Of a stretch of DNA of 64,000 nucleotides, positions 16,795 to 25,924 are shown in pieces. Position 1 is the stretch's first letter, and each line of letters begins with the position of its first letter. The stretch covers positions 372,001-436,000 of the forward strand of contig NZ_JAGIPG010000002.1 in assembly GCF_017877055.1 (NCBI RefSeq). Direction: 5' to 3'. The notes beneath the pieces were generated by a model. The model did not search any database. It saw only the letters and a list, made by a program, of their open reading frames with translations, and was not told the DNA's origin. A program made the translations under genes and the position numbers. The DNA comes from Neorhizobium galegae (GTDB lineage Bacteria > Pseudomonadota > Alphaproteobacteria > Rhizobiales > Rhizobiaceae).

Positions 16795-18213
16795 TCAGCG
16801 GATTTTCGCAGCGCGTTCCGCCGCACGTCCGGCGAGCCCTCGGTCGCCGTGTTCCTGCGTCGCAGTCATGGTCAGCGCGGAGATTTTCCAGGCGCCGTCA
16901 ACCTTGACGAGTTCGTAGCGATAACGGCCCGTCAGCACCCAGAGATCGCTTCCGATGCGGTGGGTGGCCTGGAAATCGGCCTCGGCGGTTGCTTTCGCGC
17001 CTTCAAGGCTCGTGATCGTGGGATTGGTCACGAGATGCAGCGTCTCGTCGAAGCCTGGCAGGAAACCCGACCATTGTCGGATTATGTCGTCGGCCGCCAA
17101 GGTCGTCGGGTTGCCGCCCCAAAGGCTTGTGTAGTCGAGCATGACATCCTCTGCGAAAGCATTTCGGACGCGATCCCATTGGTGACTGTCGGCCCCGGCC
17201 GCGATATCGGTGATCGTGTCGATGATCGCTGCACGATCTTGGGGACCGATCTGTCGGGGCGCCTTCACGCGGGTGAAATGCGCTGCCGCGGCGTCCGCCG
17301 CGACCGTCACCGGCCCCGGCCGGTCGTAGAAATCGAACTGGCTGACACCGTCCAGCCAGAACTCCGATTTCTCGCCCGGCAACAGCGCATAAAACGCACG
17401 CGCACCCTGCGGCACCGCAGCTGCCTCCGAATGGACGATCAAGGTCGGCTTGTCGAGCTTGGCCCCGAGCGAAACGGAATCATAGTTCAGCCACGGCTCC
17501 CAGGAGGCGAGGTTGAAGCGGTTGTCATATTGCGGGATGAGGCCGCGATCGGTCTCGGTGTAGTAAGGTACCCGGTACATGAGCGAGGCCTGGTCGGTCA
17601 TGCTGGCGGCGGTTATGGTCCTCGGCTGGCCCCGACGCTCGGAGGTCTCCGCCTCGCGCGACGTGGCGATCAGCTTGGAAACGCCCTCTTGTCCGCCATA
17701 GACCTGCTCGACGATCTGTCGGTTGTGCAGCCACGGAGCAACCAGGGCGACGGCGGCGAAATTCGAATTGCCCGTTGCCGCCGCTGCCATGTATCCCGCC
17801 GACGCGCAGATGCCGAGCCCGTTGATATCGATCGCATCGACCTCCGGCAGGGTTGCCATGAATGCGGCCGCGGCGGAGATGTCGCTTGTCTTTTCTGCCG
17901 GATCCTCCTTGAAGCGTATCCCGCCGCCGGACTGTCCCCAGCCCCGATGATCGAAGGCGAGTGCGGCAAAACCGCGTTCCGCCATTTCGCGGGCGTAGCG
18001 GCCGGACATCTGCTCCTTGATCGAGGTCCAGGCGCCGCTGACGACGACACCCGGACGTCTTTCTCCGGGTCGGTAGTCCGGCGGCAGATAGAACGTGCCG
18101 GTGAGCGTCGCGCCTAGGTTCTCGAAGGAAACTCTACGGGCCTGGATATCCTCCGCAATGGCGGCAGAACTCATCATTGCAATGCAGAAGGTCGAAACAG
18201 CTGCGGCTTTCAT
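16795..18213 (-). CDS. Secreted alpha/beta hydrolase fused to a SnoaL domain
   Basis: A 472-aa protein with a signal peptide (residues 1-20). The hydrolase domain (~30-310) contains HRGWGQSGGGIRF and a nucleophile elbow GLGICASAGY with Cys at the usual Ser position, as in dienelactone-hydrolase-like and YcjY-type proteins. WLDGVSQFDFYD is near the expected His region, although the usual histidine is not obvious there. Residues ~335-455 form a separate SnoaL/NTF2 domain (VMLDYTSLWGGNPTTLAADD, then GRYRYELVKVDGAWKI). It is followed by a stand-alone secreted SnoaL gene and preceded by an AraC regulator on the same strand. The domain fusion is clear; the substrate is not. Confidence 0.87.
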   Translation of the reverse strand: MKAAAVSTFCIAMMSSAAIAEDIQARRVSFENLGATLTGTFYLPPDYRPGERRPGVVVSGAWTSIKEQMSGRYAREMAERGFAALAFDHRGWGQSGGGIRFKEDPAEKTSDISAAAAFMATLPEVDAIDINGLGICASAGYMAAAATGNSNFAAVALVAPWLHNRQIVEQVYGGQEGVSKLIATSREAETSERRGQPRTITAASMTDQASLMYRVPYYTETDRGLIPQYDNRFNLASWEPWLNYDSVSLGAKLDKPTLIVHSEAAAVPQGARAFYALLPGEKSEFWLDGVSQFDFYDRPGPVTVAADAAAAHFTRVKAPRQIGPQDRAAIIDTITDIAAGADSHQWDRVRNAFAEDVMLDYTSLWGGNPTTLAADDIIRQWSGFLPGFDETLHLVTNPTITSLEGAKATAEADFQATHRIGSDLWVLTGRYRYELVKVDGAWKISALTMTATQEHGDRGLAGRAAERAAKIR

Positions 18214-18309
18214 GGCGTTTCTCCTGTCTCGTGTCGGATGACGGGAGGTTCGCAGCTTTGCCGCTGCGGCACAGGCGCGGTTCTTGGCGTTCGTTATGCG
18301 ATTATTGCT

Positions 18310-19095
18310 TCAATTGGCTCTGAAGGCCGCGGGCGTTGTACCCGCATGGCGACGGAAATGCTGGCCGAACCGCGAGACATCTTCATAACCTACGCGGGCT
18401 GCAACGGAGGAGATTGGCAGGCGCGTGGTCTTCAGGAACAGTTTCGCCAGCTCCATCCGTTCATGGATCACATATTGAAGCGGCGACCTGCCGAGTGCCC
18501 TGGTAAACGCCCGCGCAAAATGAAAACGGCTCATTGCCGCTTCGGCCGCCATGCCTTCCAGTGACAGATTGGCCGTGAGGTTGTCGTGGATATAGTCGAG
18601 CGTGCGGCGCAACCGCCTGTCCTCGACGCCGATGAGCGCCCGTCGAGCAGGGGCCAGGAGCCGGGCGAGATGGGCTGCGAGCGCCAGCTGCATCGTTTCC
18701 CGGTAGAGGGATGGCGGATGACCGGCGATCGAGACCGTCTGGTGAGCAAGCTGCACCAGCAACGGGTCAAAAGCGCCGACAATCGGCTGGAAATCCGAAT
18801 GTTCGAAGCCCACATCGGCGAGCAGGTCTTCCGGCACTTCAAGTCTCAGGAAGGAAAGCGCCTCGTCGTATTCGCAGGTGCCTGTCGCACCGGCCGGCAG
18901 GATCCAGCCTTCGCCGGCTTTCAGCGGCACATGCTCTCGTTTGTCCGAACCGATGGCGATCTTGTGGCGCTCCTGATCGACGAGGAAAAGCCCGAGCGCC
19001 AGGCGCGAGATGGCAAAACGGCCGCCACCGGCAGGCATGTTCAGCCTCTCCGCCGTCAATTGCGCCCGGTCTGCAAATGCCTGCGATCTGCTCAT
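18310..19095 (-). CDS. AraC-family transcriptional regulator
   Basis: A 261-aa protein. An N-terminal cupin-like ligand domain (GEGWILPAGATGTCEYDE) precedes the two C-terminal helix-turn-helix units: LSLEGMAAEAAMSRFHFARA with FTRALGRSPLQYVIHERMEL, and LPISSVAARVGYEDVSRFGQ with HFRRHAGTTPAAFR. It lies 96 bp upstream of the alpha/beta hydrolase on the same strand and most likely controls that hydrolase/SnoaL pair. Confidence 0.93.
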   Translation of the reverse strand: MSRSQAFADRAQLTAERLNMPAGGGRFAISRLALGLFLVDQERHKIAIGSDKREHVPLKAGEGWILPAGATGTCEYDEALSFLRLEVPEDLLADVGFEHSDFQPIVGAFDPLLVQLAHQTVSIAGHPPSLYRETMQLALAAHLARLLAPARRALIGVEDRRLRRTLDYIHDNLTANLSLEGMAAEAAMSRFHFARAFTRALGRSPLQYVIHERMELAKLFLKTTRLPISSVAARVGYEDVSRFGQHFRRHAGTTPAAFRAN

Positions 19096-19230
19096 GCGGA
19101 AAATCTAGGGATCGGGCATGGAAGTTCAACCAACAGTACAGTGAGAAATACGCCCCGCTGGCAAGAAACGGGTTGAATCCTTGGGCCTGAGGCATGACTT
19201 TAAGGTCAATCGAAATGCGGAGGTTTCCTC

Positions 19231-19788
19231 ATGACAACGCATCAATACCTGATTTTCGAAACCGGCCGCGGCTTCTGCGGTATCGCCTGGAACAATGTCG
19301 GCATCACCCGTTTCCAGCTCCCGACCAAGAGCGCGGATTCGACCGAGAAGCTGCTGCTGCGCCGGTTGCCTGAAGCCGAACCGGGCACGCCGCCGGCCGA
19401 GGTGCTCGAAGCGGTGGACACCGTGAAGCGTTACTTTACGGGCGAAGAAGTCGATTTCTCCAAGGTCAAACTCGATCTCGATGGCCAGGACGATTTCTTC
19501 AAGCAGATCTATGCCGCAGCCCGCCGGATAGGCTGGGGACATACGACGACCTATGGCGCGATCGCCAGGGAACTCGGCGCCGGGCCCGAGGCCGCCCGCG
19601 ATGTCGGCCAGGCGATGGCGAAAAACCCGGTGGCACTGATCATCCCATGCCACCGCGTGCTTGCAGCCGGCGGCAAGATCGGCGGCTTCTCGGCGCCCGG
19701 CGGATCGACCTCGAAGACCCGCATGCTGGAACTGGAAGGCGTGCGCCTGACGCCGCCGGAACCGGCACAGCAATCGCTGGGATTCTGA
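19231..19788 (+). CDS. ogt: Methylated-DNA-protein-cysteine S-methyltransferase
   Basis: A 185-aa repair protein. The acceptor cysteine lies in IIPCHRVLAAGGKIGGFSA (Cys140), the invariant PCHR motif, preceded by the winged-helix region WGHTTTYGAIARELGAGPEA. It removes O6-alkyl groups from guanine in a suicidal transfer. No Ada-type N-terminal domain is fused. GGAGG lies seven bases before the ATG. Its end faces the LysR gene five bases away, convergent. Confidence 0.96.
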   Translation: MTTHQYLIFETGRGFCGIAWNNVGITRFQLPTKSADSTEKLLLRRLPEAEPGTPPAEVLEAVDTVKRYFTGEEVDFSKVKLDLDGQDDFFKQIYAAARRIGWGHTTTYGAIARELGAGPEAARDVGQAMAKNPVALIIPCHRVLAAGGKIGGFSAPGGSTSKTRMLELEGVRLTPPEPAQQSLGF

Positions 19789-19793
19789 GGGCG

Positions 19794-20690
19794 TCAGTCG
19801 CGCGGTATGGACAGTCCCGCGACAAGCGGAGCGTAGGCGGCGAGCCTGCGGGATACGAACTCCGTGAAGAGCCGCACGCGCTTCGTCTTACGTGTCTCCC
19901 CCTGCGTCAGAAGCCAGAGCGTTCCATGCAGGTGGAGGTCGGTGCCCGGCACCCTCACCAGTAGGGGGTCGGCATCTCCGACGAAGCATGGCAGTGTCGT
20001 CATCCCGAGCCCCTCCCGTACTGCAACGATCTGCGCCTCGCCGTCCGTGATCCTGAATGGAACTCCCGTGGTGCGAACCTCCCCCTCGCTGGCCCAATCG
20101 GGGACGCCATGGATGCTAATGACGATCCACCGGATGGGATCCGGGGCACCCGCATGCCACGCGGCCAGTCGATCGCGAGACATGTAGACGCCGCTGAACA
20201 GCTCCGGTCCCTTGAGGCCGTGAAGATTGAGCGGCAGGGTTTTGCGGTCGTAGACGACGCGGATCGCGACATCAGCCTCCCGGTTGGTCAGATTTGCCAG
20301 CTCACCGGACGACACGATCTCCATTTCGATGTCCGGATGCAGACGCGCGAATTCGGCGAAGTCCGGCATGAGCAGATGTGTCGCGAGGGGCGGAGCCAAC
20401 GTCACCCGCAGAAGCCCGCGCACGCTCTGGTCGCGCCCGAAGACGCGCGTCTCCAGCTGGTGCGACGACGCTTCCATCTGGTTCGCGAGTTCGAGTACCT
20501 CCTCGCCCGCGGCCGTCAGGCGGTAGCCCGAAGGCAGCTTTTCGAACATCTGCGCCCCGAGGCGCTCCTCGAGCTGTGCGATGCGTCGCAGCACCGTCGA
20601 GTGATACACCCCGAGGCCTTCGGCGGCAGCCCGCACTGAACCTCCGCGCGCCACGGCAAGAAAGTAGCGAATGTCATCCCAGTCGATCAT
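19794..20690 (-). CDS. LysR-family transcriptional regulator
   Basis: A 298-aa regulator. The N-terminal winged helix is clear (MIDWDDIRYFLAVARGGSVR, AAAEGLGVYHSTVLRRIAQL, then FEKLPSGYRLTAAGEEVL), and the rest is the usual two-lobe effector domain. The start at 20690 gives the standard LysR N-terminus; ATG at 20705 would add five residues. It is divergent from an SDR gene across a 266-bp region, the usual arrangement for a LysR factor and its target. Confidence 0.93.
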   Translation of the reverse strand: MIDWDDIRYFLAVARGGSVRAAAEGLGVYHSTVLRRIAQLEERLGAQMFEKLPSGYRLTAAGEEVLELANQMEASSHQLETRVFGRDQSVRGLLRVTLAPPLATHLLMPDFAEFARLHPDIEMEIVSSGELANLTNREADVAIRVVYDRKTLPLNLHGLKGPELFSGVYMSRDRLAAWHAGAPDPIRWIVISIHGVPDWASEGEVRTTGVPFRITDGEAQIVAVREGLGMTTLPCFVGDADPLLVRVPGTDLHLHGTLWLLTQGETRKTKRVRLFTEFVSRRLAAYAPLVAGLSIPRD

Positions 20691-20956
20691 GGTGCAATCC
20701 GGCACCGCGCGGTGCGTCTTCCAAAGCCCGTATCTGGCGCCTCATACAGCAGTGCGGGCGGTCATCAAAGCTTATATGACCAGCGCGGCCCAATTCGCCA
20801 ACGGCGGACACCGATCGCCGCAGCTGGTGCCAGTCGTCCAACCGGATCGATTTTGCACCACCGATGTGCGCGCTTGCGCACTCAACAACTGATGCCGGCA
20901 GGGCCATTTCGAGGGTCTTGGGCCGATACGGTCCCGACACCACGAAAGGAGAAGTC

Positions 20957-21691
20957 ATGGGAAAGCTTGAAGGTAAGGTTGCAGTCGTCACCGGTGGATC
21001 GAGCGGCATGGCGCTGGCGAGCGCCAAGCGGTTCGTTGAAGAAGGCGCCTATGTTTTCATCACGGGCCGGAGACAGGAGGCGCTGGACGAGGCCGTCAGG
21101 CTGATTGGCCGGAACGTGACCGGCGTGCGCGGCGACGCGGCCAATCTCGACGACCTCGACCGCCTGTTCGATACGGTCAAGCGGGAAAAAGGCAAGATCG
21201 ACGTACTGTACGCGAGCGCCGGCTGGGGCGAAGCCCTCCCACTGGGCGAGATTACCGAGCAGCATTTCGATGCGACCTTCGACCTGAATACGCGCGGCAC
21301 GCTGTTCACGGTGCAAAAGGCGTTGCCGCTGTTCAACGATGGCGGGTCGATCTTCATGACGGGATCCGTTGCTTCGTTGAAAGGCTTTCCTGGTTACAGC
21401 GTGTATGCGGCGAGCAAGGCGGCGTTGCACGCATTCGCACGCGGGTGGCTCAACGAACTGAAGGGCCGGAATATCCGGGTGAACGTGCTGCACCCGGGGC
21501 CGATCGCCACACCGATGCAGGACCAGGTTCTCACCGAGGAGGCGAAGCAGATGTTCGAATCGCTGATCCCGCGGGGAAAGATGGGGCGTCCTGAGGAAAT
21601 CGCGGCGGCCGCGCTGTTTCTTGCTTCAGACGATTCGAGCTTCGTGAATGGGCTGGAGTTGTCTGTCGACGGAGGCTTCTCGGCCATCTGA
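20957..21691 (+). CDS. SDR-family oxidoreductase
   Basis: A 244-aa classical short-chain dehydrogenase. The cofactor motif reads TGGSSGMALA where the family usually has TGxxxGIG, so the last glycine is Ala. TGRR after the second strand suggests NADP preference. Catalytic Ser is in MTGSVAS and Tyr/Lys in YSVYAASKAA; the C-terminus ends VNGLELSVDGGFSAI as usual. AAAGGAGAAG precedes the ATG at 20957. The divergent LysR gene probably controls it, and a second oxidoreductase follows 205 bp downstream. Substrate unknown. Confidence 0.93.
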   Translation: MGKLEGKVAVVTGGSSGMALASAKRFVEEGAYVFITGRRQEALDEAVRLIGRNVTGVRGDAANLDDLDRLFDTVKREKGKIDVLYASAGWGEALPLGEITEQHFDATFDLNTRGTLFTVQKALPLFNDGGSIFMTGSVASLKGFPGYSVYAASKAALHAFARGWLNELKGRNIRVNVLHPGPIATPMQDQVLTEEAKQMFESLIPRGKMGRPEEIAAAALFLASDDSSFVNGLELSVDGGFSAI

Positions 21692-21896
21692 AATCCGGGC
21701 CGGATCGCGGGAAGCGGCTAACCGGTGGGAACCAGCATGTCCATGGTGGAACGACTTCCGCGCCGAACGGTCGGCCCGGTCGCGTGGAAGTCATTCACGG
21801 CAGGATGTCTACGCGAAGGTTCCCATACAGCGGAATGGATAACCCAGCGCCGTTGAACGCCGGGGGGTCAATATCAACACGGATAGGAGAAGCATT

Positions 21897-22496
21897 ATGA
21901 GCTATGCGATTGTAGGATTCGGCAAGATAGGCCAGGCCCTCGCCCACGCCTTCGCCCGTAAAAACATCGAGGTGACCGTCGCCAGCCGCCGCCCGCCCGA
22001 GGGGTTGGCGCCGCAGGCTGGGATGATTGGACCCACGGTCGTCGCCAAGTCGCTGCGGGATGCACTCGAGGCCGACACGATCATCCTGGCGGTCCCGTTC
22101 GGGGAGCATCGCGAGGTTGCGAAGGCCCTGCCGAACTGGGAAGGCAAAACGGTCATCGACGCGATGAACGCGTTTCCAGTCCCTGAGGAGTTGGACGGCA
22201 TCCCGTCCTCCGCCTTCGTCGCGAAGTCGTTCACCGGCGCCAAGTTCGTGAAGGGCTTCAATCACTTGATTGCAGCCACCCTGGCTACCGATCCGATCGT
22301 CGAGGGCGGGCACCGGGTCGTCTTTCTGTCGAGCGACGACGAGGACGCGATCGCTCCCGTGGCGGCCTTGGCCAAACAACTCGGGTTCGCACCCGTCAAG
22401 CTGGGAAAGCTCAACGAGGGTGGCGCGCTGGTGCACGCACGCGGCCGCACCTGGGGCCAGCTCATCTTCCAGGATTTGTTCAAGAAGGAGCAGTAA
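21897..22496 (+). CDS. F420-type NADP oxidoreductase / NAD(P)-binding protein
   Basis: A 199-aa protein opening MSYAIVGFGKIGQALAHAFA, a Rossmann GxGxxG start, followed by TVASRRP and an IILAVPFGEH segment. This pattern is that of the PF03807 NADPH-dependent F420 reductase-like proteins, most of which in proteobacteria do not use F420. ATAGGAGAAG precedes the ATG. It is probably the second gene of the LysR-controlled cluster, though 205 bp separates it from the SDR. Confidence 0.85.
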   Translation: MSYAIVGFGKIGQALAHAFARKNIEVTVASRRPPEGLAPQAGMIGPTVVAKSLRDALEADTIILAVPFGEHREVAKALPNWEGKTVIDAMNAFPVPEELDGIPSSAFVAKSFTGAKFVKGFNHLIAATLATDPIVEGGHRVVFLSSDDEDAIAPVAALAKQLGFAPVKLGKLNEGGALVHARGRTWGQLIFQDLFKKEQ

Positions 22497-22623
22497 TCGA
22501 TCTACGACCGTATGATCGACCCCGAGAATTGGCCGCGCGCGCTAACGTCTTCGAGCAGCGCGCGACCGAATATTTGAAGGCCACAAAGTCGCGAAGGCTG
22601 GGGTGGGCCTGACGGCCTCCCCG

Positions 22624-24201
22624 TTACTCCCACTCGATCGTGCCCGGCGGCTTGCTGGTCACATCGTAAACGACGCGGTTGATGCCGCGGACTTCGTTGA
22701 TGATGCGGGTCGCTGTACGGCCGAGGAAGTTCATGTCGTAGGGGTAGAAATCCGCGGTCATGCCGTCGACCGAGGTGACGGCACGCAGTGCGCAGACGAA
22801 ATCGTAGGTGCGGTAATCGCCCATGACGCCGACGGTCTGCACCGGCAGAAGCACGGCAAACGCCTGCCAGATCGTGTCATAGAGGCCGGCCTTGCGGATT
22901 TCGTCGAGATAGATCGCATCGGCCTTGCGCAGGATGTCGAGCTTTTCGCGAGTGACGCCGCCGGGGCAGCGGATGGCGAGGCCAGGACCCGGGAAGGGAT
23001 GGCGACCGATGAAGCTCTCCGGCAGGCCGAGTTCGCGGCCGAGCGCGCGGACTTCGTCCTTGAAGAGCTCGCGCAGCGGCTCGACCAGCTTCATGTTCAT
23101 GCGTTCAGGCAAGCCGCCGACATTGTGGTGGCTCTTGATCGTCACCGACGGGCCGCCGGAGAAGGAAACGCTTTCGATCACGTCCGGATAGAGCGTGCCC
23201 TGGGCGAGGAAGGCCGGCGCACCCTTGCCGTCGGAAGCGATCTTGGCGGCTTCCGCCTCGAAGACTTCGATGAACAGCCGGCCGATCGTCTTGCGCTTCA
23301 CTTCCGGGTCGCTAACGCCGGCAAGCTGGGTGAGGAAGAGGTCGGACGCGTCCACATGCACGAGCGGGATGTTGTAGTTGTCGCGGAACATGCCGACGAC
23401 CTGCTCTGTCTCTCCCTGGCGCATCAGGCCGTGATCGACATAGATACAGGTCAGCTGGTCGCCGACCGCTTCGTGGATCAGCACGGCCGCAACGGAGGAA
23501 TCGACGCCGCCCGAAAGGCCGCAGATCACCCGTTCCTTGCCGACCTGTTCGCGGATCTTGCGGATCATCTCGGCGCGGTAGGCAGACATTGTCCAGTCGG
23601 ACTTCAGCCCGACGATCTTGTGCACGAAATTGGAGAGAAGCTTCGCGCCATCCGGCGTGTGGACCACTTCCGGGTGGAACATGGTCGAGTAATAGTGCCG
23701 GTTTTCGTCTGCCGCGATTGCAAACGGTGCATTTTCCGAGGTCGCGATGACCTCGAAACCGTCCGGAAGCTGGGTGACGCGGTCGCCATGGCTCATCCAG
23801 ACCGGATAACGTCCGCCCATTTCCCAGAATCCGTCGAATAGCGGGCTTGCCTTCTTGATCTCCACATCGGCGCGGCCGAATTCCGCCGCATGGCCGCCTT
23901 CGACGACACCGCCGAGTTGCGTCGCCAGCGTCTGCTGGCCGTAGCAGATGCCGAGGATCGGCACGCCATGTTCGAAAACGATCTGCGGAGCGCGGGGGCT
24001 GCCTTCAGCCGTTACCGATGCCGGTCCGCCGGAGAAGATCACGCCTTTCGGCTGGAGCTTCCGGAAGGCCGCGTCGGCATTCTGAAACGGGTGGATTTCG
24101 CAGTACACGCCCGCTTCGCGGATGCGACGCGCGATAAGCTGCGTCACCTGGCTGCCGAAATCGATGATGAGGATGCTGTCGGGATGAGCTATCTGGGTCA
24201 T
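22624..24201 (-). CDS. guaA: GMP synthase (glutamine-hydrolysing)
   Basis: A 525-aa protein. The class I amidotransferase domain carries nucleophile Cys86 ([11 protein letters not shown]) and FHPEVVHT with the triad His and Glu. The ATP-pyrophosphatase domain carries the PP-loop [14 protein letters not shown]. The C-terminal dimerisation domain ends KPPGTIEWE, the family terminus. It converts XMP to GMP in purine synthesis. It stands alone here on the minus strand, with 61 bp to the nucleosidase gene downstream of the divergent side. Confidence 0.98.
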   Translation of the reverse strand: MTQIAHPDSILIIDFGSQVTQLIARRIREAGVYCEIHPFQNADAAFRKLQPKGVIFSGGPASVTAEGSPRAPQIVFEHGVPILGICYGQQTLATQLGGVVEGGHAAEFGRADVEIKKASPLFDGFWEMGGRYPVWMSHGDRVTQLPDGFEVIATSENAPFAIAADENRHYYSTMFHPEVVHTPDGAKLLSNFVHKIVGLKSDWTMSAYRAEMIRKIREQVGKERVICGLSGGVDSSVAAVLIHEAVGDQLTCIYVDHGLMRQGETEQVVGMFRDNYNIPLVHVDASDLFLTQLAGVSDPEVKRKTIGRLFIEVFEAEAAKIASDGKGAPAFLAQGTLYPDVIESVSFSGGPSVTIKSHHNVGGLPERMNMKLVEPLRELFKDEVRALGRELGLPESFIGRHPFPGPGLAIRCPGGVTREKLDILRKADAIYLDEIRKAGLYDTIWQAFAVLLPVQTVGVMGDYRTYDFVCALRAVTSVDGMTADFYPYDMNFLGRTATRIINEVRGINRVVYDVTSKPPGTIEWE

Positions 24202-24262
24202 GGCGAGCCTTTAAAGAAACTTCCCCTTTCTGGCAACGGGGAACGAGGCGAAAATCGCGCCT

Positions 24263-24916
24263 TCAGAGCACGATGGCGCCATCCTCCAGGCCTTCGAACA
24301 GGCTGTCGACGGCATCGGCGAGCTTCCTGTCGATCACATGCAGGTATTCGGTCCAGTCGCCGACATGCTTCAATTCCTCCTTGCCGTCGGAAATGCCGCG
24401 CAGGCCGATCAGCGGCAGGCCGAAAAGCTGGCAGCAGCGCAGCACCGCGAACGTCTCCATGTCGACCATGTCGGCGCCGACGAGATCGTAGGCGGCACCC
24501 GAGATGATATTGCCGCCGGTTGACAGCGAGGCTTCCCTCACGCCGGGGATGCGCAAGGGGAGCGGCATGATCGCCGGATGGTCGAGGAAGGGTGTGCGGC
24601 CCTTCTCGAAACCGAGCGGCGAGGCGTCCATGTCGCGATAGGCGACCGACGAAGCCTGATAGATTTCCGTCTGCTCCAGATTGCGCGAGCCGGCCGAGCC
24701 GAGCGAGACGACGAGATCGGGCAGATCGCCCGTCGCTTCAAGCCTTGTCAGCGCATGGGAAAGCACGACAGCCGCCTCGACCGGGCCGACGCCGGTCATC
24801 AGCGGCTTGATGCGGGATTTAAGCGCCGGGCCGTATTCGGCATCGACCGCCATCACGAAGAGAATGGATTTGCCGCCGGCAAGGCTTGGCTCGCCGAGGG
24901 GAAGTTGAGAAGTCAT
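24263..24916 (-). CDS. 5'-methylthioadenosine/S-adenosylhomocysteine nucleosidase-like
   Basis: A 217-aa nucleoside phosphorylase-fold protein (PF01048). SILFVMAVDAEYG at the start, MTGVGPVEAAVVLSHAL, VVSLGSAGS and the late VDMETFAVLRCC region match MTA/SAH nucleosidases. Enzymes of this group release adenine from MTA or SAH in methionine salvage. Its ATG overlaps the stop of the upstream thioesterase gene by four bases, so they are co-translated. Confidence 0.87.
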   Translation of the reverse strand: MTSQLPLGEPSLAGGKSILFVMAVDAEYGPALKSRIKPLMTGVGPVEAAVVLSHALTRLEATGDLPDLVVSLGSAGSRNLEQTEIYQASSVAYRDMDASPLGFEKGRTPFLDHPAIMPLPLRIPGVREASLSTGGNIISGAAYDLVGADMVDMETFAVLRCCQLFGLPLIGLRGISDGKEELKHVGDWTEYLHVIDRKLADAVDSLFEGLEDGAIVL

Positions 24917-25362
24917 CCGGTTACATCCTCTCGGCCCCGTATCACCATCATGGTGCCGGTCATGGAAGCGATGAGTTTGGCGGGGCCGTCGCCGATCGCA
25001 TAGGCGCGGCCATCGGCGACGATGATGGTCGAACCCGGCTTGGTGATTTCGCCGCGAAACAGGAAGCGGTCACCGCGGCCGGGCGACATCAGATTGACCT
25101 TGAATTCGATGGTGAGGATCGAGGCATCCGGCTCGATCACCGTATAGGCGGCATAACCGCAGGCGGCATCAAGCGCCGCGGAAATCACTCCGGCATGTAG
25201 GAAACCGTGCTGTTGGGTGAGCTTGATGTCGAAAGGCAACTCGATCTCGATGATTGCCTGTTCGACGCGTGTCAACTCGGCGCCAAGCATCCCCATCGCG
25301 CCCTGTCGACCAAAACTCTGGCGCACCCGTTCGCGGAAATCGCCCGTGTCTCTCCCGTTCAT
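24913..25362 (-). CDS. PaaI-family (hotdog-fold) thioesterase
   Basis: A 149-aa hotdog-fold protein. QQHGFLHAGVISAALDAACG, with a following YTVIEPDASILTIEFKVNL stretch, matches the PaaI-type acyl-CoA thioesterases, where the HGG-like turn positions the substrate. The start at 25362 (MNGRDTGDFRERV) follows GGGGCGGGAC; longer frames lack support. It is coupled to the nucleosidase gene by an ATGA overlap. The acyl substrate is unknown. Confidence 0.87.
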   Translation of the reverse strand: MNGRDTGDFRERVRQSFGRQGAMGMLGAELTRVEQAIIEIELPFDIKLTQQHGFLHAGVISAALDAACGYAAYTVIEPDASILTIEFKVNLMSPGRGDRFLFRGEITKPGSTIIVADGRAYAIGDGPAKLIASMTGTMMVIRGREDVTG

Positions 25363-25433
25363 GTCCCGCCCCTTTCGCAGTTGCGAAATTGGCATGACGC
25401 GCGGTGTTCGGCAAGCCGTAGGATGGAACGTGC

Positions 25434-25886
25434 TCAATTCAGGAGGACGATCGACAGGTTGAGGAGCGTCGCGAACGCGACCCAGAGTGCATAGGGCAGG
25501 AAAAGCCATGCGGCGGCACGATTTTCCCTCCAGCTTGCAGCGATGAACATCAGGATCGAGACGAGCAGCGGTATGATGACGACGAGGCCGAGAGCCGGGC
25601 TCTGTAAGCCGAAGAAGACCGGCGACCACAGAAGGTTGAGGGCCGCCTGGATGGCAAAGAGAACGAGGCGGCGGCCGTTGTTCTCGTCATACCAGGTCGC
25701 GGAAAGTGCGACGCCGATCAGGATGTAGAGGAACGTCCAGACCGGTGCAAAAATCCAGCTCGGCGGATTGAAGAAGGGCTTGTTGAGCGACTGATACCAT
25801 TCGCCGGGCTGGTTGCCTGCGCCGCTCAGTGCACCAAGTGCCACGCAGGCGGCGATGAAGAGGATCATAACGACAGTTTTGGTCAT
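25434..25886 (-). CDS. tspO: TspO/MBR-family membrane protein
   Basis: A 150-aa protein with five hydrophobic segments. The conserved WYQSLNKPFFNPPSWIFAPV and WTFLYILIGVALSATW, followed by AIQAALNLLWSPVFFG, are the TspO signature. In bacteria TspO binds porphyrins and affects the envelope and tetrapyrrole economy. The start at 25886 removes an unlikely basic extension. It lies 38 bp downstream of the iron-type operon on the same strand and could be read through from it, though it is not a usual member. Confidence 0.92.
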   Translation of the reverse strand: MTKTVVMILFIAACVALGALSGAGNQPGEWYQSLNKPFFNPPSWIFAPVWTFLYILIGVALSATWYDENNGRRLVLFAIQAALNLLWSPVFFGLQSPALGLVVIIPLLVSILMFIAASWRENRAAAWLFLPYALWVAFATLLNLSIVLLN

Positions 25887-25924
25887 GCGACCCCCAACTA
25901 GGGCGCTTCGGCAGCGGGAAAAGG

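Noticed and set aside
22497..22623. Short frame MIDPENWPRALT after the F420-type reductase as a gene remnant
   Set aside because: Too short and without a family pattern to support a pseudogene call.
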